A DNA stretch of 64,000 nt from Patagioenas fasciata (Eukaryota > Chordata > Aves > Columbiformes > Columbidae), in the NCBI RefSeq assembly GCF_037038585.1, contig NC_092525.1:23332867-23396866 (forward strand). The letters are read 5' to 3'. The notes beneath the pieces were generated by a model that made no database searches, was not told where the DNA came from, and saw nothing but the letters and a program-made list of their open reading frames with translations. A program made the translations under genes and the position numbers. How positions within the stretch are numbered: position 1 is the stretch's first letter; every line of letters begins with the position of its first letter. Positions 52,301 through 60,100 of this stretch are shown piece after piece.

Positions 52301-52923
52301 TTTCCCCTGAGAAGAAGGTACGGTGGTGTGGGGAGGGCAGGCTGAACTAAGTGTGTTTCTGCCGGCAGGTGGGGCGTGACTCAGCTTTTCACCCCTGCGC
52401 TGGTTCTTAGGCTTGGTTTTTATGCTCCACTTGCCTTCCAGAACCTAACTGTTTCTCTTTTTACTTGTGGTTTCAGAAAAAGCGTTGTAAATACAAAAGT
52501 GAAAAAATAGAGACTATTAAGCCAACAACAGAGCCTCTGCATCCAATAGCCAACGGGGAAATTAAAGGAAGGAAGCCTTTTACGAACCAGAGGGACTTCT
52601 CTAACATTGGGGAAGTTTATCACTCTTCGTATAAGGGTCCTCCATCTGAAGGAAGCTCTGAAACGTCATCGCAGTCTGAGGAGTCCTACTTTTGTGGCAT
52701 TTCAGCATGTACAAGTCTGTGCAATGGACAGACCCAAAAGTCAAAAACTGAGAAGAGGGCTATAAAACGAAGACGGTCTAAAGTTTCAGACCAAGGGAAG
52801 CTCATAAAAACTCTAATACAGACTAAGTCAGGGTCAATGCCAAGCCTGCATGACATAATCAAAGGAAACAAAGATATAACGGTGGGAACACTTGGTGTCA
52901 CGACAGTTTCTGGACACATCTAA
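13248..52923 (+). CDS. SUCO: SUCO, SUN domain-containing ossification factor (24 coding exons)
   Basis: The span of 24 exons I placed by splice sites, phase and recall of human SUCO. Total coding length is 3756 nt, or 1251 residues. SUCO is a single-pass ER/nuclear-envelope glycoprotein. Mouse loss (osteopotentia) impairs osteoblast maturation and collagen output; the yeast relative Slp1 works with Emp65 in ER protein protection. Order of parts: N-terminal signal/hydrophobic segment (about 8-29); acidic Ser/Glu-rich region (30-260); SUN domain (about 282-450) with [20 protein letters not shown] and RVFGTS; fast-evolving Glu/Thr/Ser-rich region (about 520-870); conserved block from [18 protein letters not shown]; coiled coil (about 905-1002); transmembrane helix (about 1009-1026); basic C-terminal tail ending VSGHI. 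Six N-x-S/T sequons (889, 924, 951, 959, 984, 991) just before the helix fit a lumenal position. Start: A at -3 and match to the human N terminus. Confidence 0.96.
14340..14400. repeat. 31-bp tandem duplication
   Basis: Two 30-base copies starting TTGAAATAGTT and ending GGGTTGTC lie at 14340-14369 and 14371-14400 with three mismatches. A local duplication inside SUCO intron 1. Confidence 0.85.
15728..15760. repeat. Homopolymer T tract with C runs
   Basis: A pure T run of about 22 bases followed by C6 and, after ACTT, another C6. The polypyrimidine strand asymmetry is typical of intronic simple sequence and is length-unstable. Confidence 0.8.
19307..19485 (-). mobile_element. CR1 LINE 3' fragment, antisense
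   Basis: Begins with the reverse complement of the CR1 terminus (AGAATCACAGAATGGTTTGG, then GGAAGGGACC). Read on the minus strand, it codes [20 protein letters not shown], the end of the CR1 ORF. It is 5'-truncated to about 180 bp and sits antisense in SUCO intron 1. Confidence 0.92.
24055..24163 (+). CDS. SUCO: SUCO exon 2
   Basis: Acceptor TTTTTAATAG/G, 109 nt, ending phase 0 at AAG/GTATGC. Codes [14 protein letters not shown] and [12 protein letters not shown], matching the human LPSWRVCCKESSS segment. It completes the N-terminal hydrophobic segment and starts the acidic lumenal region. Confidence 0.9.
26432..26533 (+). CDS. SUCO: SUCO exon 3, ending at a GC donor
   Basis: 102 nt, phase 0 at both ends, coding [12 protein letters not shown] through [10 protein letters not shown]. 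It aligns loosely with human EGPINAES...VDVQ. Acceptor ATACTAG/GGG. The donor is CAG/GCAAGA, a GC donor, the only one that joins exon 4 in frame at the equivalent human boundary (Q before the NTES/TTEM segment). The low conservation of this region is a family trait. Confidence 0.82.
27865..28010 (+). CDS. SUCO: SUCO exon 4
   Basis: Acceptor TTTTCACAG/ACT, 146 nt, donor GA/GTAAGC in phase 2. Codes [20 protein letters not shown] and [18 protein letters not shown], matching human ENISSSSTSEITPIS. Confidence 0.9.
31237..31377 (+). CDS. SUCO: SUCO exon 5
   Basis: Acceptor CCCTTCAG/T, 141 nt, donor AAAG/GTGAGT, phase 2. Codes [19 protein letters not shown] and PSSFVSPPE, matching human SETEQSETDCDVGEALDA and PSFVSPP. 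Confidence 0.92.
31558..31705 (+). CDS. SUCO: SUCO exon 6
   Basis: Follows a short 180-bp intron. 148 nt, ends phase 0 at GAG/GTAAGC. Codes [20 protein letters not shown] and [12 protein letters not shown], nearly the human sequence. Confidence 0.93.
33618..33738 (+). CDS. SUCO: SUCO exon 7
   Basis: Acceptor CTCTTGCAG/AAA, 121 nt, donor A/GTAAGT, phase 1. Codes [20 protein letters not shown] and VEKEK, an invariant SUCO/Slp1-family stretch just before the SUN domain. Confidence 0.95.
33969..34093 (+). CDS. SUCO: SUCO exon 8, SUN domain start
   Basis: Acceptor TTCCTAG/GT, 125 nt, ends phase 0 at AAG/GTAAAC. Codes [20 protein letters not shown] then AANPEAK, identical to human and the beginning of the SUN domain. 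Confidence 0.96.
34558..34625 (+). CDS. SUCO: SUCO exon 9, SUN domain
   Basis: 68 nt, acceptor TATGCAG/AGC, donor TG/GTAGGT, phase 2. Codes [20 protein letters not shown], almost identical to human. Part of the SUN beta-sandwich. Confidence 0.95.
35301..35408 (+). CDS. SUCO: SUCO exon 10, SUN domain
   Basis: 108 nt, acceptor TCTTCAAG/G, donor ACAG/GTATGT, phase 2. Codes [20 protein letters not shown] and [14 protein letters not shown], core SUN-domain strands. Confidence 0.96.
36523..36628 (+). CDS. SUCO: SUCO exon 11, SUN domain
   Basis: 106 nt, acceptor TTTTCTAG/G, ends phase 0 at AAG/GTAACT. Codes [20 protein letters not shown] and [15 protein letters not shown], a hallmark of SUCO-type SUN domains. 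Confidence 0.96.
38468..38488 (+). CDS. SUCO: SUCO exon 12, 21-nt microexon
   Basis: Codes only MFIKYIK, flanked by CTTCAG acceptor and AAG/GTTAGC donor, phase 0 on both sides. Human SUCO has the same seven residues between ...YAKYVK and VELLSHFGSE, so the microexon is required for a complete SUN domain. Skipping it would remove seven residues without a frameshift. Confidence 0.93.
38722..38777 (+). CDS. SUCO: SUCO exon 13, SUN domain end
   Basis: 56 nt, acceptor TTCTGTAG/GTG, donor AAG/GTAACA in phase 2. Codes [18 protein letters not shown]. The Cys-Pro-Leu-Ser segment is typical of the SUN-domain C terminus. Confidence 0.95.
39245..39437 (-). repeat. AAAC-rich stretch beside a tRNA-like motif
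   Basis: 39245-39362 is A-rich with many CAAAC/AAAC units on the plus strand. Next to it, on the minus strand, a tRNA-like segment has GGTTCAAATCC, a good polymerase III B box (about 39394-39404). Upstream of that, TTATAAT lies at the distance of an anticodon loop. The T-stem does not pair, so it is not a working tRNA. It may be a decayed tRNA pseudogene or SINE head. Weak call. Confidence 0.3.
39919..40010 (+). CDS. SUCO: SUCO exon 14
   Basis: 92 nt, acceptor GCTCATAG/G, donor TATG/GTAAGC, phase 1. Codes [20 protein letters not shown] and [10 protein letters not shown], nearly identical to human, closing the SUN domain. Confidence 0.96.
40740..40805 (+). CDS. SUCO: SUCO exon 15
   Basis: 66 nt, acceptor TTTATAG/AT, donor ACAA/GTGAGT, phase 1. 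Codes [20 protein letters not shown], as human [20 protein letters not shown]. Confidence 0.95.
42131..42166. repeat. T-rich/G13 homopolymer patch
   Basis: A T-rich run passes directly into 13 consecutive G (42146-42158) and then GTGTGTGTTT. Unstable simple sequence in SUCO intron 15. Confidence 0.8.
43147..43221 (+). CDS. SUCO: SUCO exon 16
   Basis: 75 nt, acceptor CTTTTAG/AT, donor GAAG/GTATCT, phase 1. Codes [20 protein letters not shown], as human AILNMVNIAANILGAKTED. Confidence 0.95.
43732..43825 (+). CDS. SUCO: SUCO exon 17 with tandem acceptor
   Basis: 94 nt from the distal AG; donor CCAGA/GTAAGT, phase 2. Codes [20 protein letters not shown] and ends [11 protein letters not shown], matching human GNKSISENATATAAP...TPVPSPE. 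The acceptor reads CTGCAGCAG/GC, a NAGNAG tandem. Use of the proximal AG would start the exon at 43729 and add one Ala. The human sequence EGNKS favours the distal site. Confidence 0.9.
44876..46045 (+). CDS. SUCO: SUCO exon 18, large central exon
   Basis: 1170 nt (residues about 548-938), acceptor TGTTGTAG/G, donor CAGAG/GTAAGT, phase 2. It starts [15 protein letters not shown] (human EYVTTEVHTHD), then [14 protein letters not shown] and [20 protein letters not shown] long Glu/Thr/Ser/Val-rich, poorly conserved region follows. It ends in a block nearly identical to human from [20 protein letters not shown] to [20 protein letters not shown]. The frame is open 137 bases into the preceding intron, but that part has no counterpart in the protein. 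Confidence 0.96.
46793..46880 (+). CDS. SUCO: SUCO exon 19, coiled coil
   Basis: 88 nt, acceptor TGTTTTAG/G, ends phase 0 at CAG/GTACGG. Codes [20 protein letters not shown] then NTSRIAEEQ. Heptad-like coiled coil with sequons NKT and NTS. Confidence 0.96.
48221..48325 (+). CDS. SUCO: SUCO exon 20, coiled coil
   Basis: 105 nt, phase 0 at both ends, acceptor TTAACACAG/GAT, donor GAG/GTAATT. Codes [20 protein letters not shown] and [15 protein letters not shown], nearly identical to human. Sequons NMT and NLS. Confidence 0.96.
50082..50236 (+). CDS. SUCO: SUCO exon 21, transmembrane helix
   Basis: 155 nt, acceptor TTCTTCCAG/GTT, donor AAAAG/GTAATG, phase 2. Codes [19 protein letters not shown] (about 1009-1027), the transmembrane helix, followed by RCRS and [13 protein letters not shown]. 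The basic residues after the helix suggest a cytosolic tail. Confidence 0.96.
50598..50689 (+). CDS. SUCO: SUCO exon 22
   Basis: 92 nt, acceptor TTGTTCTAG/G, donor GAAG/GTATTA, phase 1. Codes [20 protein letters not shown] and [10 protein letters not shown], matching human. Confidence 0.94.
51081..51443. repeat. 12-bp minisatellite, 30 perfect copies
   Basis: The unit TAAGTAGGATCC repeats without a single mismatch 30 times (51081-51440), plus a partial TAA. Every unit contains the palindrome GGATCC. It lies inside SUCO intron 22, 391 bp after exon 22 and about 820 bp before exon 23. The absence of variants suggests recent expansion or ongoing homogenisation. It has no spacers, so it is not CRISPR-like. 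Confidence 0.98.
52262..52317 (+). CDS. SUCO: SUCO exon 23
   Basis: 56 nt, acceptor CTCTTACAG/TG, ends phase 0 at AAG/GTACGG. Codes [18 protein letters not shown], as human [18 protein letters not shown]. Confidence 0.94.
52477..52923 (+). CDS. SUCO: SUCO exon 24 (terminal coding part)
   Basis: 447 nt including the TAA at 52921. Acceptor GGTTTCAG/AAA. Codes the conserved cytosolic tail: [52 protein letters not shown], the basic KRRRSK cluster, [20 protein letters not shown] and the C terminus VTTVSGHI, nearly identical to human. Confidence 0.97.
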   Translation, partial: KKRCKYKSEKIETIKPTTEPLHPIANGEIKGRKPFTNQRDFSNIGEVYHSSYKGPPSEGSSETSSQSEESYFCGISACTSLCNGQTQKSKTEKRAIKRRRSKVSDQGKLIKTLIQTKSGSMPSLHDIIKGNKDITVGTLGVTTVSGHI

Positions 52924-54405
52924 AACTAGCTGAACTTCTCAAACAAGAGAGTGTTTGTTCGTTTGAGAACAGTCTGTGGTATTCTGTGTGAGGATGGTGG
53001 GAGATGAAGAGCTCAACTAATTGGAAAGTATTCAGAAATTTGGTTTCTGTCTTTTTAAATAGATGGGATTGTGTCAATCTTGGCTATAAGCTGCAGCTTT
53101 ACAAGGCTGATAATTTCCTATGAGAACAGCTTGGGGGGGAGGGAGGACAGGGTTCATTTTATAAAGGTTTTTTTTCACAGTTCCTGGGGCAGAGATTTTT
53201 TGAAACCCCATTTGTTGGGTGGAATAGGGATAAAAGCCTAATTCTCTTCCTTTAGCTTTGTTCCTATTTCTTGCACCTTCCCATATTTATGTGCCTTTTG
53301 TCTATTTATAATGCCACTGGAAGAGGGGAGATACAATTGTTTGTCATTTGATTTATTTTGTAATTTCTCTAGCTTTTTTTGAAGATGCAACACTACAGTG
53401 CTGTAAAGGGACATGTGTTGGCCTTCAGCTGGACTCAGTAATGTGGACTGGATACTGTAAAAATACTAATGGATGGACTTGCCTGACTAGATGCTGGTTT
53501 TGCAAACTTGGTTGAGGAAATTATCTCACTATGGATGATAAGTGTTAATTTCCACCTTCAGTTACAAATCAGAGCTGTAGACTGATGTGATAAATGGCAG
53601 TGGCTCTTTGGGATTTCCAATGGAGTCTCAGGCTGCTGAATGCATTTATCTCAATTGTCTACGGTAGTTCAGTGAAGGAAGCGATTGGGAGAATGCTCAG
53701 TGCTGCTGTGCTGAGAGCTGAGGCTTAGCTGAGGAGTGCGAGGGGTTGAGCTGGTGTAGCTGGACCATTCCAGCCAGCTCTGGATGGGTTGAGTTTGCAA
53801 AGCCTTGAAGTCTGACCTGTCAGGCTGGTTCAAAGTGGGTATTTCCGTAACGTTTGCTTTTGTATTGGCTAACAAATGTGCAGTGTTTGTATGGTTGGTA
53901 TTTTCATATCCAAGTGTTTTTTATTTTGACTGTGATTATATATTTGGATACTATAGGATGTGTGATTGCTAAAATGTTGTGTGTATCTGAGTGAGTGGAA
54001 CAAAAGGTTATTCCTTTTGGCAGGTGTTACAGGTTCACATTGTAAAAAAAATAAGTTAACTTATTGAGCACTTTTAGTGGTACCCTTTTTAACAGATCTA
54101 ATGCCTTTCCTGGGTATTGTATGTAATGTGACTTATTTAAAGCTTTTGGTTTTTTTGCTGCTTTCTTGTTAGTTTATGAATACTTTAAGGTGATGTAATT
54201 TTGGAGTTGATCTGCACAATTAGCCAGTCAGAGCTCATGAACCAGACATGTTGAACATGAATTCAGAAGGGTTTCAAACCTGGATGAGGGAAATATATAC
54301 CGCCTGAGTGCAGCATACAATGTTGTGGACGGAGAGTATGTAACTACAGAACTGTAGTGCCATTAGAAACTGTGAATTTCCAAATAAATCTGAACACTTT
54401 GTCTT
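52924..54405 (+). other. SUCO: SUCO 3' UTR
   Basis: About 1.5 kb of AT-rich sequence after the stop, with TATTTAT-type AU-rich elements near 53285-53310, ending just past the AATAAA at 54383. The 3' end is inferred from the signal. Confidence 0.65.
54383..54388 (+). terminator. SUCO: SUCO polyadenylation signal
   Basis: AATAAA in CCAAATAAATCTG, about 1.46 kb after the stop, with T-rich sequence downstream. A second AATAAA at 54805-54810 could serve a longer 3' UTR. Confidence 0.65.
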
Positions 54406-57036
54406 TAACTTACTGGCATTTTTCCTTTGAAAATGAAACTTGTGGCTTAAATACTTTGAGAAGGTCTAGTCCTTAAACTTTAGTCCAGAGCTAGGACTGG
54501 GGTCCTTTGTGTTATAAGGAGTTCATAAACTTATTAGCCTAGATGTATTTGTTTATTTAAAAAAAAAAAAAAAATGAAAGGCGGTGGGGGTCAGGTGAGT
54601 GGAACTGAAGGTTGAGTGGTGCTTTGTCTGAAAGTTCAGGAATTGTAGCCATGTTAAAACTGCTAGAAAAGTTTCCAGCAGGTATCAGTTCATGTCTTGA
54701 CCTGGGGGATCCCTAGAAGTGGATGCTTTCTGTGGGAGCTGACTGCATGAGCTACCTGGTGGTACTCAGAGCTAAGATTTGTGAAGGGTATGAAGGACCA
54801 TTTAAATAAAATGTTAGTCATTTATCATTTCAAGACAGAGTTTACCCCTGACCCCTTCCTCCAAACTTATTTCTATCAGGTGTAGCAGCACTGTATGCAG
54901 CCAGATGCCACGTTCACGGGCTATCTAGCATCTGTTTCTCCTGTCAAATGAGGCCTTCCCAGCACTAATTTCTTGTCTCAGGACTCTGCTTCGTCATAGC
55001 ACTATGATTTAAAAAGCAATTGAATGTGGGGCTTGCTCGTGGGGTGGGGTGTTTTTTGGGTGTGTGTTTTTCTGTCATGTGAGGTTTTTTTACTTACTGG
55101 CCTTCCTCTTGATACATCACTTGCAGGAAATGCACTTTCCTTTACTGCCCTGGCAATCACTGAGCTGTTATTCTCATCGATAAGAATCAACTGAAGCTGG
55201 ACAAGATTGAATTCTTAGAGCAGCACATCTTTACTACCTGGCTATAAACCAAAGACTGACAGACCTAGAACATGCTGATAGGTGTAGAATGAGACCAAAT
55301 GAGTCACAATGCAATATGCAGGTGATGAATGTGTCTGTAACAGAGTGGGTTATTTTTGCTTCATTCTAGTCAGCCTGTAAGCATTGGATGATAGCAATAG
55401 TTTGTGAAACTGAAGTTAAATCAAAGGTGATGATGGTCATATGTATTTATCAACTATGCAGTGTGAGCATATAGCTCTGGGATAAGGAGGGTTGCCTTTC
55501 CTGCAAGCAGCAGTTCTATGGATGAACGGAAACTTTCTTCCTCATCCTTTCCTTTTTTGCTGTAATGGACATTTTGTCCTCCATACATCTGCTTCCTAGA
55601 CTTGGGTTACTTAGTAATTCCAGTTGAGGAATTAGCAGCTCTCCTCAGTGCTTCCTCATACAAGAGGAGTGTATTGTGATGGTTTAAAAACCTTTTTGTA
55701 TGTACCCCATTCTCTTGGAACATGACACTTAGCCTCGGACTGAAATCTATTTCTGCTGGTGCTCTTCTGCTGTTGTGATCTGTTTTATACCTTAGATGCT
55801 GGTAAGTCTGAATAGGTTGTGCATGTTTAAATTCCAAACACATGTTCAAATTTCCAAGTTAACCATTGCAGATGTGAAACTTAATGCCTTCTAGAACAGT
55901 CTTTAATAAACCCTGTTCTCTATATATATCCTTAAAATTGGGCATAACTTAGATCCAAGGTGTTGCTACATTCTGTGGAAAAATATCAGTGATAAAGCTC
56001 ATCATGTAATGAACATGTAGGAAACATGCCATGGGAATAATGTATATCCCAATGGACAGAGCAGAGCCCTGTGGTGAGAACAGGGCTTGAGGCTACATGG
56101 CTTTCCAGCTCGCACTAGAGATGTGGCAGATGCCCTAAGAGATAGATAACACAGGGTTAGAAACTCTTCTCACTCGGTCTCTTATGTTTCAAGACTGTTT
56201 TGAGAACGCTTCACAGTATTCCCACTTCTGAAAGTGTTCCCCAGGATCAGTGTAAAGAATAAAAGATGTCACGGGCTGTGTAGGTTCACTTTCCTGAAAG
56301 CTACTTACTGTTCCTAAGAAACGCTGCCCCGGGCTCTGAGTCAAGAGGAGCTTGTGTTAATTCAACTGATGTGAGAGGGAGCAAAGGCACAGCCACAGTG
56401 TGTGGACTTCTCTAATATTTTCATATCTGGTTAACAGAAACTTAGGTAATACGGTAAAAAAATGTCAGTCTATTTTTTTTTGTGCTGGATCGGTGGAGAT
56501 GGCTGATAGCAGGGTGACTCCTGTGAATAAAGCACATTGTAGAGTCACTGCTGGTACGTGTCAGCCACGGGGTGACATTCATCTTCTAAGTGTGTTACCA
56601 ACCACTTCAACTATGTCTAGGTATAAACCTTTTCAATCAAAGCAGAGGTGGTGCTTCAGCTGCTGAGAAAGCAGCATCTGAAGGAACCTGCGGAGCTGAT
56701 TGTGCTATTGCACTCAAGAGTGTTTGTTCTGGCAGTAGACTGGAGACTGAACCACAGCTTCCGCCTGCTGCTTTGCTGCTTTTAATTATTTGAAACCATT
56801 TTCTTTAAAAAAAAAAAGACCCTTATTGTTAAGTTCTTATTGCTTAATGTTATACTTTCATGTGGGCTGTTGAGTCATTTTTTACTTCCAGTTTTATTAA
56901 TGTCACACCGATTCTAGCTTACAAAACTTGATTCTTTAGTGAAATCAAGTCCCTCTTAAATTGGTCATAATCTTTATAGAGGGATAATAGTTTCTAATGA
57001 AGACAGTGTATAAATCTTGAAAAATTCCTGTGGTGT
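54406..57036. other. Intergenic, nothing recognised
   Basis: AT-rich sequence between SUCO and a CR1 remnant. It contains A-runs (for example an A15 run near 54560). Open frames are short and unrecognised. No counterpart gene is known to me between SUCO and FASLG. Confidence 0.5.
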
Positions 57037-57101
57037 GGGGGGATTGGACTAGATGATCTTTTGAGGTCCCTTCCAGTCCCTAACATTCTGTGATTCTGTG
57101 A
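57037..57101 (+). mobile_element. CR1 LINE 3' terminal remnant
   Basis: 65 bp: GGGGGATTGGACTAGATGAT, then GAGGTCCCTTCCAGTCCC and the terminus TTCTGTGATTCTGTGA. Sense orientation, extremely 5'-truncated. The intact terminal octamers suggest modest divergence. Confidence 0.9.
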
Positions 57102-60100
57102 GGGCCTAGTTGATCTTGTGATATTGCTTAATAAGGTTGGGCAGTTGTCAGTGTAAAATGCCAAGAATCCAGCACGTGTATGCAGGAGTGAGGACTGCAT
57201 CCTTGCAGGTCTTGAGTCCAAGGTCAAAAAATACTTAAGCAATATGAAGTTTTCCATGGGAGGATGGACGGTCACAAACATACGCATTATGTAAGTGATT
57301 TACTAGCCATGTTTGCCAAAATAAGTTGTTTAGGTTATATACATTAAGCATCAGAGTAGAAATCTAATATTTTTAAAATATGCAAACTCTACCAGCTGTG
57401 TGGTAAGTAGAGAACTCATGCGTGGTTTCTGCTTTTGCCAAGTTAATGCAAGATTTAACAAGATGGAACAGCTTAGCACACTTCACTTAATGCTCTACAA
57501 ATATGTTCCACTTCATTTGGAACAATTAAAGTGTAGAGCCCTGACCACAGTGTGTTATGTGTAGGCCACCAAGCAGAGTGTCTCATCTCCTGGAAACCCT
57601 GAGTGTCAAACAGCATCAGGTACTGCTGAAGACATCATTGGGGTTTGCCTGAGAAGAATTAGTGTTCCCAGAGCTTGTTTAGATAAAATGCATTAGTTTA
57701 GGGAAAGATACTGAAATTCATGAATCTATCTTATGTATCCCTTCTTTAATTTAAGAATAGTAATTTTAAAAGAAGCTACGAAGGAGCTTTCTGCTGCTGT
57801 ACTCCTGTCTCTCAGATTGGACACATGGCCTGGGAGCTGCAACTGGTCTTGCCTGTGCTGCTTTTCTTTACAGTCACTAATTAAGTCACAGATTAGAGGT
57901 ATGGCTTTTGCTAGGGAATGGTGATGAAGTTAAGTCTGTGCTTGGTGGACCTACAAATGGAAAAGAATGTTTGCCATCTAGAGACTTGTTTTTTCACTTG
58001 TTACATGTGGTGACTAGAGCCTACATCCAGCTGCTGGGTCCTCTATGAACTCCCAGCAAACAAGAATCCTTATCTGTGATGTATTTTTTTTCTGGAAGAA
58101 ATAACTTGAAGCAGCTAATTAATAACTTCTGTTAGTTACAATTTGACATAATTACTGCTGAAATGTCAGGGTTGTGGACATTGCCTGTGAAACCACCTGT
58201 AGCTCAAAGTTGTATCCCAGGAAAGTCAGCTGAAGGTCCCTTGTGGTTCTGAGAAGTTGCTGACATGGGTGAGTTGTGTCAGGGTGCTCATGTAGCAAGA
58301 TGGGCACATCTGGTGTTGGGGTCTCCATGTGCCAAACTAATGCCAGAGGACCTGAATTTGCTCAGTGACACAGAGCTGAGGTGTGATCCTGGTGGAACTC
58401 AGTAAGGATCTCAAAGTAGATCTTGGAGGGTTTTAGTTTTGGGGTGTGGTGGCGTTTTTTGTGTGTAGTAGTGGTGGTGGAGTTTTTTGTTTGTTGTGGG
58501 TTTGTTGTGTGGTTTTTTTTTTTTTTTCCATGGCCTGAGAACAGCTGCTCCCAAGAAGGAATAAAGTTGTCAAATACTGACTGGGCCATGTTGGCCAGCA
58601 AAGGCAGACAGTGTTTTCCAGGGCCATGGCTGGCTTTGTGCTGGCAGCCCAGGGCATGGCATGGATCCTGCTGGAGGGCTTGTGAGTGAGGTTCTCAGCT
58701 GTCAGGGGAGGATGGGAAATCACCACCTGCACACTTGCCATGGTCTTCCTCGCAGCCTCTCAGTGGCCACATCCCCTTGTTCCATTTCTTCCATGACTAA
58801 GCTAGTGTATTTCATGAAATGACCTGCTTTTCTTTTTCTCGGATATTCAAGCAATAGATCCTATTACCTCATAACCACTGTGCCTCATTTCCTTGCTTTT
58901 ATTACAGACACAAAAGAAATGAAATCTACTGCTTTCAATTCTGCACATTTTTCTCAGCTGCTTTGGCTCCTTCCCTGCTTGGATTCTCTCCTGCGTCAGG
59001 TCAGAGCCCAGTACCTCTTCTGTTGACCTCAGAGCTGCTGCCTGCTTGTTGGGATCATGGTGAAGGAGAGAACAAAGTGCCTTGCTTGCTGGAAGAGGAG
59101 TGTATTAAGCACTGTAACACCATGCCAGAGCCATTAGAAATGGATTTTGAAACCTGCTCTTGAGTGTGAATGTGTTAATTTCTCTTTCGTGTGCTGTTGG
59201 CACCAAGGATATGGCTTTGTGTGCTGCAAATCCTTCTAGTAAGGAGAGCAGTTGTTGAGGAAATGAGAAGCATCGCTCTTGTCTTAGAAAATGAACTGTT
59301 AAAAAAAAAGGTAATAAAGAAATTACACTAAGATGTCAGCACTAACTGCCAAGTCTGGGTGAGTTCCGGTGTCTTCAATGCCCCTTGAAGGCTTCAGTGG
59401 GTGGAGATCTGCTCCCTCTGGAGGCATTTCTCACAAGCATCCATTCTGATGTTTGGTCAAAAATCCATGTCTCTTTTGCACAAACTCCTTCAGCTTTGGC
59501 TCCCGGTTAGTGGCTCCCTGGGAAGTTTTTTTGTTTCTCTGTGAGATTCAAGACCCTCCTGCTGCTGGAGATCATCCTTTTTTTATACAGGTTTTTCACA
59601 CAGTCTCCATCCCTCCCTGCCAATCTGTTTTTTGACTGGACCAAGTTGAACACCTTTGCTATCAAGCAGTTATTGCAACTTCTTCCCAAGCCCCTCTGAA
59701 GTTGAACATAAACTTGCAATGCAGGTTGTGGGACTGTCTGTAGCTGTCTAGTTCTATATGTGAGCTCATCCCAATGGAAGCCTGTGAGCTTTCCCTGCTG
59801 GAAGCTCATGTCCTGCTGTGTAGCCTCTTCATCAGTTTCAGAAACGTGTTTTCTTTCTAGGGTGTTATGCTCTATCTAAAGGGTTTGATCTGCAGTCTTT
59901 GTTTTGAGACTTGTTTTCTTCTGATCAAATTCTCTGTCCTCATGGTTACTTAGGATCCCTTACCATTATTTTAATCTGCAAATATTACTTTGCTTGGTTT
60001 TCTCCAGATTGGTAGTAAAGGTGGTGGAATTAGCACTGTGGTAAGGACAATCCTGGTGGAAAATCAGAAGCCTTGTCCTGAATGGTGCTTTCAATTACTC

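Larger units (their letters stand above)
38489..52476 (+). other. SUCO: SUCO introns 12-23, content note
   Basis: Introns from 159 bp (after exon 23) to about 2.3 kb (after exon 15). They contain an AAAC-rich stretch with a tRNA-like motif (39245-39437), a T/G homopolymer patch (42131-42166), a TATATA microsatellite (43226-43255) and the 12-bp minisatellite (51081-51443). All donors are GT and all acceptors AG. No RNA gene was convincingly found. Confidence 0.6.
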